DNA of 64,000 nt from Paguma larvata (Eukaryota > Chordata > Mammalia > Carnivora > Viverridae). Under the pieces are notes generated by a model that saw only the letters and a list, made by a program, of their open reading frames with translations, was not told where the DNA came from and made no database searches. The stretch spans positions 116,894,746-116,958,745 of the forward strand of contig CM057826.1 in the NCBI GenBank assembly GCA_030068075.1, written 5' to 3'. Within the stretch, counting starts at the first letter, position 1. Every line of letters starts with the position of its first letter. This document shows, piece by piece, positions 57,363 to 64,000 of the stretch. A program made the position numbers and the translations under genes.

Positions 57363-60036
57363 CTGAGTAAACACACAGACCCAAATCATGGTTAGACCAT
57401 AAATGCCTCTCCAGGTCTCCTTCCACCCTCAGAAACCACACACGTCACTGGAGGCAGGGCTATCGCCACACATTCTACTCATACTTGAACTGCAGCAATT
57501 ACTGCTGAGTGGGTACTTTGCCTAAACGGCAAAAACACTGCCGATGGGCTGCTTGCTAGCCTATTCAGGCAATAAACATGTTTTATCTTTATGACAATTT
57601 TGGTCGTCATCAAGGCCACATGGCGTTCACTAAATCTAACGGGAAGCCCATGAGAAAGGTAATGCCATTTTGACATCTCGCTGAAGCAGAGGAGGAGAGC
57701 CAGTTCCCAGAAGCCTCAGGCCTCTCTTGCTGATTCTGGGTTCTCTATAGCAATGACGAACACACACAAAAATTATCTGCTGATAACTGTAGCATTATTC
57801 CCGTTAACTTGCCAATTACTGAGGAACCCTATCATCGCCACTCACAGATCCCAATTTGGAGAGATCAGTACAGCCTGAAGTATTGCAGGTAGTGAGACAT
57901 AACGTGGGACTCCCTGAGAGGCGAGCAGAAATAGAATATACGCTATTCAAGGATGCAGCACTCATCCATATTCACTGATGGATGTCTAACACCAGCACAT
58001 AGGAGACGCTCATGTATTTGTTGGACGGATGAAGGAAGGAACAAATGGGGACCCTAAAAGTCAACATCATCCAAGAACATCCTCACCAGAATTAGAGGAT
58101 TATTGTAAAGCAGACACCGGTTCATCTTGCAAATTAAGTTACTAAGACAAAATTTATACTACTGTCTGAGGGGTTCTGTGAGGCAGCGGAGCAGACAATC
58201 CTGAACTATTGTGGGGGAAGCCCATCTATAAACTGAACACCTTCTCACTCTTTGACTTTGAATAACATATCCAATCAAAATTCACTCATTAAGCTCTGCC
58301 CTATTGTTAGTCCTCTCTCCATCTTTATCCTAAAATACTCTCTTTTTTCCAGAGTCATGTCCTTCATGTGTCCCTGGATTCTACCAGCAAATTATATGGG
58401 TTCAATCAGACTCATTCTGAAGATGTAACTACCTGGGAACCAGCTCAGCTCAAAGCAAGTTTTCCAAAGATACCGTTACATGATGTCTGAGGCTGGAACT
58501 GCCAAGAAGCCAAGCATATGTGTAAAAACAGAGAAGTGTTCTTTAAGTTTACATCTCTAATACATGCTCAGTATACTGTGGGGAATAAATTACATTTAGC
58601 TTCCATTTTTATTACATTTCTTATCCTACTTACATCTCGTAATATCTTAATTGAAACCTGAATAGGAGGACACTTAACTCCCCCCCCCCACCCACTTGAG
58701 AACAGAATAAGGAAGCAGTGATGTTTCAGTATTTTATTTTAAATGTAGTTTGCAAGGTACATCTCGTGGCTTTGGTACTTCTCACGTAAAGCACTGATTC
58801 AACTGGGAGCGAATAAGCTGGTACTGTAACCATGCTTTCTCCTCTCGTGTGGTTCTGCAGTGACAGCTCAGATGCAGGCCAGAGCATATGCCGGTCGCTA
58901 ACGAATATGGTACCTGGTCGGTAACGCCTGGTACCTCGTATCCTGGCGTCTACATGAGTGTTTCTGAGCTAAACTTGTGACCCAGGTTCCAAAGTGACAT
59001 CTCGCTGATCCGCGGCCCTTCACTGAGGCTTCTTGTTCAGACTCGGCACCCATTCTAATGACTTCTGTTCGACCTGTAATGTAATGCTTGAGAATGTGTT
59101 AATGTATTTTACTTTAATGCATTTTTAAAGGGGCTTAAAGCTAATTTTTTTCATTAACTTAACACATACTCTGTGAGCTCTCTCTTTAGAAAATCGATCT
59201 AGGTTTGGTAAAGATCTACGTAAGGGTTGCCCAGACATTTTGAAGGGCATAAGTTTAGAGTTTATTCCTTTTTTAAAACTAAATCCTTTGGTGGGTGTTG
59301 ATTGTTACGGTTTCTTGGTTTCCAAGACACTCAAACATAAAGAATCTTTTATTTGGCCCTATGGCATTGAATCAGCTCTGGGAATAATGGTAGTTAATCA
59401 ATTACTGTCACAGAGACAAAGTAGAGAAAGTGAAATTATATTAATCTGAGTCTTAGAGTAATGCTATTACTCTAGATTAATTTAAAATAAGCTAGATTGG
59501 GTCTCCAGATATTTAATAACGGCCTTTCACATGGCTCATCCTCTGAAGACCCCATGCCATTGATGGAAACAAAAGAGTAACAAGATGGAAAAGATAAGGA
59601 GATTCTAATATGGGTGAACACGAACAAGAATAACAGCCGATAATTGTGGTTCAGAGGCTAGAAGAGTCGATGTGTGACAGCAAACCAAGGTAGACACTGT
59701 GTACACATATTCCAGGCCAAAAGCATCAGTGTTCATTACCATCTCTAAGAGAGGGACAGAAAGTGTAGGTAGAGAAGGGATGAAGGAAGTTGCATTTTTG
59801 CCTCATAGAAATTTTGATGGGAGAAAATATACAGCAGCCTGCCTCTGGGCAGCACTTGAACAGCATTTGGCAGTACGTCCAGCATTTCAAGGAACAAACA
59901 TGGAGACAAAAGTAACCGTGTTCCCCTGTAAAAGTACCTAAGCCTCTAAACAGCAGTTTCCAGCTCCTACACACATAATTTGTCCGCGATATACAAAGTT
60001 AAAGTTCTGACCGAAAAACAGGAAGGAAACACATAC
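57363..60036 (-). other. PCDHA: PCDHA intron between CP1 and CP2
   Basis: Intron of 2674 nt with GT at 60036-60035 and AG at 57364-57363 on the minus strand. I see no carnivore SINE inside it, unlike the next intron. A C-run sits at about 58680-58690. No ORF is supported. Freedom from recent insertions suggests constraint, though this was not measured. Confidence 0.85.
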
Positions 60037-60095
60037 CTGTGCATTCCTGCTCTTAGGGAAGCTGAGTAACGCCAGTCTGGGTTGGGCTGTCGTGG
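60037..60095 (-). CDS. PCDHA: Protocadherin alpha constant exon 1 (CP1)
   Basis: First of three exons shared by all alpha-protocadherin transcripts; it encodes the membrane-proximal start of the common cytoplasmic tail. On the minus strand the acceptor reads TTTTGCAG before 60095 and the donor GTATGT follows 60037. Translation from the first base gives [19 protein letters not shown] plus two bases of a Ser codon, a sequence I recognise as the PCDHA tail. Length is 59 nt: 19 codons plus 2. It therefore accepts phase-0 splicing from any variable exon and passes phase 2 to CP2, where AG+C makes Ser. The variable exons are not in the window and must lie above 64000. The protein is a neuronal cadherin-like adhesion receptor; the tail is cytosolic. 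There is no frameshift or stop. The exon is too short to identify alone, so the in-phase continuation into CP2 and CP3 is the decisive support. Confidence 0.96.
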
Positions 60096-61003
60096 CTGCA
60101 AAATCACAAAGGGAGGTTTTGTTAATAAGGCAAAACAATGATCTCTCAGTGATTGATTAGTTGTTTCTTAAATATTTCCGTGTATATGAAAAAAGAACAT
60201 CGAAGGAGCCATTCTATGTGCAACTCTATGACGACATCTGTATATATAGCGCTTCGTGAGAAAATTAGTTCATCAGGGTCCATGCAAAGACTAAATATCA
60301 CGGAAAACGAGATTTAATGATGCCGTGAGGCCCAGCTGTGGCTTCGCCTTGCTCAAAACAGGTCTATATTCCTAAAGCAGCAACAGCGGGAGGGCGGTCT
60401 ATTTTGAGACAGGGAAAGCTTTCTTGTTTTTGCCCTCAAATGCCTCATTAAGGGAACATCTCCAGTTTGGTATTCTAGCTAAAACAGGGTGCACAACTAC
60501 ACCAGTTCTGCCGTTCTGGCCGGACTGCAGAGCACTGCAATCTGCTGCTGGCTTTGCAGACTGCAGCATGTTTGACCCACGATGGATGTGCCCAGTCATA
60601 ACGCCAGCGATGGATAACCGCCTCTTCTGCTGATTGAAGAGGAATACTACAGAGAGGAAAACAAACCACCACGGGAGTCTGACCTTGTTTTGCTACATAA
60701 TCCTTTTCATAAAATTGCACTCACTCCCTGCTTTTCTGAGCGCTTTGCCTCCTCACTCACTCTTCACCAAGCTCTGATTGTTTAACAGGGAGTAGCTGAA
60801 ACCCAAGAAGAACCTGACTCACTCTGCACCACCTCTGTACTAGAAAGATCTGCTGCCCTCTGTCTACAAACTGTCAATTCTAAGTCGAGGGGACAAAAAG
60901 GAACATATAGGCCCCTGAAGACTGGTTGAGGAGTTATGGGCTGAATAGAAGCCACTCAGGAATCACAGGGGACAAAATGGGGACCACTGTCACTATCTTG
61001 TTT
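60096..61003. other. Sequence just upstream of CP1
   Basis: Intron between the variable exons and CP1. Repeat-free for about 900 bp, with no exon seen. Region 60160-60420 has unusually many CpGs for this window. Confidence 0.5.
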
Positions 61004-61219
61004 TTATTTTTATTTTTTTTAGTGCTTATTTATTCTTGAGAGAGAGAGACAGAGTGCAAGTGAGGGAGGGGCAGAGAGAGAGGGAGACACAGAATCCGAA
61101 GCAGGCTCCAGGCTCCGAGCTGTCAGTACAAACCCAACGCAGGGCTCAAACCCACAAACTATGAGATCATGACCTGAGCCAAAATCAGATGCTCAACCAA
61201 CTGGGCCCCCCAGGCGCCC
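61004..61219 (-). mobile_element. Felid CanSINE
   Basis: Antisense full-length copy; flanks CTATCTTGTTTTT and ATATCTTGTATTT resemble a target-site duplication. Confidence 0.93.
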
Positions 61220-62432
61220 ATATCTTGTATTTATTAGCAAGAAGTTTACTATAAAAAAACCTGTGCTAGATCTTCCCCTCAATGTATTCTCATGGCCCTG
61301 TCCCTGAATATCTGAGCAGAAAGATGAAGAGATGGAGGCTGTATTCTGTATTTTCCTCTGGACTAGAATTATCATATTTCACAGGCACAAAGCCATAGCA
61401 ATACCAATAAACCACTTCAAAATGTCAATAATTCTTGTCCATTTCATTTTTTATAGTTTATTCAAAGGGTGCAGAGTATTTCATAAACACACTTTTTCAC
61501 AACACCTAGGAAAGAAGTGATCAGCATCTCAACTTCCAGACTGACTTTGAGGTGGTTACGTGGTATTCAGAGAGTTAGCCGAAGTCAAGGCCCAGGAAAA
61601 GCTACGACTCTAGGATACTTTTCCTCAAATGTCCCACACACTAACTACCCTCACTCCTTTCCATTTGCTGGCAAGATGTGAATATGCAAGCTGCTTCATC
61701 CTTGGTTTTTCAGCTCACAGAATACTACGGACACTCCATGTAAAGACGCATAAAACTCTCTACAGATCACATGAAAGGGTTCCCATTTTTGGAAGGATCC
61801 AAAAGAGAAACTGTTTGCAAATCATTTTGTAAATGTGGAAATATGACCGAACTATGTTTATTAATCAAATCACCATCATCTCTTCCCTTACCATCGGAAG
61901 CACTAGCATCAACCCTGAGAAATTTCCTTCAGTAAAGACGTGGACACCTTTTAAGTAAATGTTGCCAAATTTTTTTATGATTGGGTAACATTCATGATGA
62001 AAACTGCTACAACTTGATCTCTGGGTTGAAAGCACCAACCTCATTTTGCTGAAAGGCACAATTCCAGCGGGACTGACCAGGAGCTCAGTTCACTGAGTCA
62101 CTTCCTCAACGACAATTTCTCATGCTATTTTCTATAATAGCCCAACAGCAACAAGGTGCCTCTCCAATTCATTTGCCAGAATCATAGTTATGAGATGTCT
62201 TAGGGTGGTAAGGGAAAAGGTAAGGAAGAATATAGAATGTTTTAAGGATCCACACAATATTAGGCAAGGAGATAAGCACTTTAAACATATTATTGCATTT
62301 ATCCTAACACTTTTTTTGACCATAAATTCTATAAAAGGGATATGTTTTGTCCATAAAACACACGAATATCCTCAGATATTCATAATACAGAGCTACACCT
62401 CAGGGCCAAGCAGCGTTTGAGTATTTGGTAGG
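61220..62432. other. Intronic stretch upstream of CP1
   Basis: AT-rich, with no recognised repeat or exon. Confidence 0.4.
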
Positions 62433-62451
62433 TTTTTAAAATGTTTATGAA

Positions 62452-62660
62452 GAGCGCCTGGGTGGCTCAGTTGGTTAAGCGGCCGACTTCGGCTCAGGTC
62501 ATGATTTCACAGTCTGTGAGTTCGAGCCCCGCATCGGGCTCTGTGCTGACGGCTCAGAGCCTGGAGCCTGCTTCACATTCTGTGTCTCCCTCTCTCTCTG
62601 CCCTTCCCCTGCTCATACTCTGTCTCTACGTCTCTCAAAATTAATAAACGTTAAAAAAAA
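62452..62660 (+). mobile_element. Young felid CanSINE with perfect target-site duplication
   Basis: Sense near-consensus copy. The 17-bp repeat TTTAAAATGTTTATGAA is perfect at 62435-62451 and 62661-62677. Confidence 0.97.
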
Positions 62661-62966
62661 TTTAAAATGTTTATGAACAAATTTATGATCATTAAAGGAT
62701 ATTAATGTACTTAGATGTACAGAAATAAGAATCTGAGCTTTAGAGAGATTAAATTACTTGCCTGATTGGTGCATCTGGCTGATCATTATATTTAGGTCTC
62801 CCTAAACCAAAGTACATGTTTTAAATTAATTTACTTGGAATGACATATATATAGTTGACCCTTGAGCTACATAGGTTTGAATTGCACAGGTCTGCTTATA
62901 CGTGGATTTTTTTCAATAAATACCGTATAGTATTACAAATGTATGTTCTCCTCATTATGATTTTCC

Positions 62967-63175
62967 TTTTTTTTTTAAGTTTATTTATTTTGAGAGAGAG
63001 ACAGAGAGTGTGAGTGGAGAGGAAGGCAGAGAGAGAGAGAGACAAAGAATCTGAAGCAGACTCCAGGATCTGAGCTGTCAGCACAGAGCCTGATGTGGGG
63101 CTCAAACTCATGAACCACGAGATCAGAACCTGAGCTGAAGTCGGACGCTTAACTGACGAGTAACCCAGGCACCGC
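62967..63175 (-). mobile_element. CanSINE
   Basis: Antisense full-length copy ending 'aacccaggcaccgc'. Confidence 0.9.
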
Positions 63176-63248
63176 ATTTATCATTTTCTTAATAACATTT
63201 TCTTTCCTCTAAGACTATTCTTATTTAATTGTAAGAATACAATATATA

Positions 63249-63412
63249 GGGGTGTTTAGGTGGCTCTATCAGTTAAGTATGGGAGACTTGATTTTAGTTG
63301 AGCTCATGATCTCCCACTACTTGAGTGAAAGCCCCACATCTCTCCCTCTCTCTTTGCCCCTCCCCACCTTGCTCTCTCTCTTATACACACAAAAAATAAA
63401 ACACAATAAAAG
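63249..63412 (+). mobile_element. CanSINE, diverged and shortened
   Basis: Head 'ggggtgtttaggtggctcta', short CT body, A-rich tail. The remaining 63413-64000 shows nothing recognisable. Confidence 0.85.
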
Positions 63413-64000
63413 TCTTCTGGGCAACAGTTGGCTGTTAGTAGTTAAGTTTCGGGGGAGTCAAAATTATACTTAGATTTTCAACTCTCTGTGGGTCAACCCC
63501 TAATCCTTGTGTTAAGGGCCAACTGTGCTTTAATTTTTTCTATTACTTCTGAGTTTCCCAGATACTGATTTACTTTTAAGTGATACAAAATTTAAAGTAA
63601 TAAATGCACATGGGTTTCACCTGAACTTGATTAAAGTTGGAAACACTCAAGTTTAAAGATGGACTACTGACACCTCTGACATTTTGGAGACATATACTGC
63701 GGATGTGAACTAACTGTGATTGTTTAGTTCCCTAACACTTGGATGATACATTCCAGAACTAGACTTAATTTCTGTTGGTGAAAAGCCCCAGTATGTTTAT
63801 TGTTTCAAAGCTTCGTCTTTCAGGAGACTAAAGCCACAAAATTCCAGATGTGGAAAAACTGAACTAGGTAGTCCATACGGGTGATATAGCATTAATGAAG
63901 AACAAGAACCCACTTAGGTTTCTATCAAAATTGTAACAAAGATCTAATGTATCCTGTAATGGTATTATTACTTACGCCATAGAATATCTGAGCTACAGAA

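Noticed and set aside
1..64000. CRISPR arrays, prokaryotic operons, rRNA genes
   Set aside because: None seen; the sequence is mammalian and its direct repeats are SINE duplications or microsatellites.

Overview
The window comes from a carnivore, almost certainly a cat (Felidae). About forty tRNA-Lys-derived CanSINE copies of the felid type are scattered on both strands: a head near 'GCGCCTGGGTGGCTCAG', a CT-rich body and an A-rich tail. A carnivore-type 5'-truncated LINE-1 with intact target-site duplications is also present, along with old mammalian repeats (L2, MIR, MLT1, MER5, MER20). There are no bacterial-style operons. Almost every open frame in the window is a chance or repeat-derived frame.

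The only protein-coding gene I can support is the 3' constant part of the clustered protocadherin alpha locus (PCDHA), on the minus strand. Three exons read as the shared cytoplasmic tail: CP1 (60037-60095, 59 nt), CP2 (57274-57362, 89 nt) and CP3 (stop at 27316-27318, acceptor edge at 27626). Joined in phase they encode 152 residues, ending in a run of eight lysines and the C-terminus NSTTDNSDQ. All four splice sites are canonical GT/AG. The variable first exons, each encoding ectodomain plus membrane segment, must lie beyond position 64000. Coordinates below about 25 kb are the spacer toward the PCDHB cluster.

Layout: 1-1500 AT-rich spacer with an 88-bp tandem duplication. 1500-2600 is a repeat-free block with two same-direction CTCF motifs about 1 kb apart and a split RE1/NRSE, which matches in content and position the known HS5-1 enhancer of PCDHA. 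2.6-25 kb is repeat-rich spacer, including a locally templated rearrangement at about 7.4-7.6 kb and a small CpG-dense patch at 17.5 kb. 25-27.3 kb is the probable PCDHA 3'UTR. 27.3-27.6 kb is CP3. 27.6-57.3 kb is the very long CP2-CP3 intron, packed with SINEs and a young L1 and expected to hold the HS7 enhancer. 57.3-60.1 kb holds CP2, a 2.7-kb intron and CP1. 60.1-64 kb lies upstream of CP1.

How it works (known biology plus inference): each neuron chooses alpha variable-exon promoters and splices the chosen first exon to CP1-CP2-CP3. CTCF/cohesin looping between those promoters and HS5-1 drives choice, and REST bound at HS5-1 represses the cluster outside neurons. Both CTCF motifs point from the far 3' end toward the promoters at higher coordinates, as convergent looping requires. 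I found no wholly new biological system. The most unusual structures are the split RE1 beside a TATA-like box in the enhancer, a perfect 68-bp inverted copy beside a local tandem duplication, and a near-identical 117-bp SINE fragment copied 1.26 kb away.
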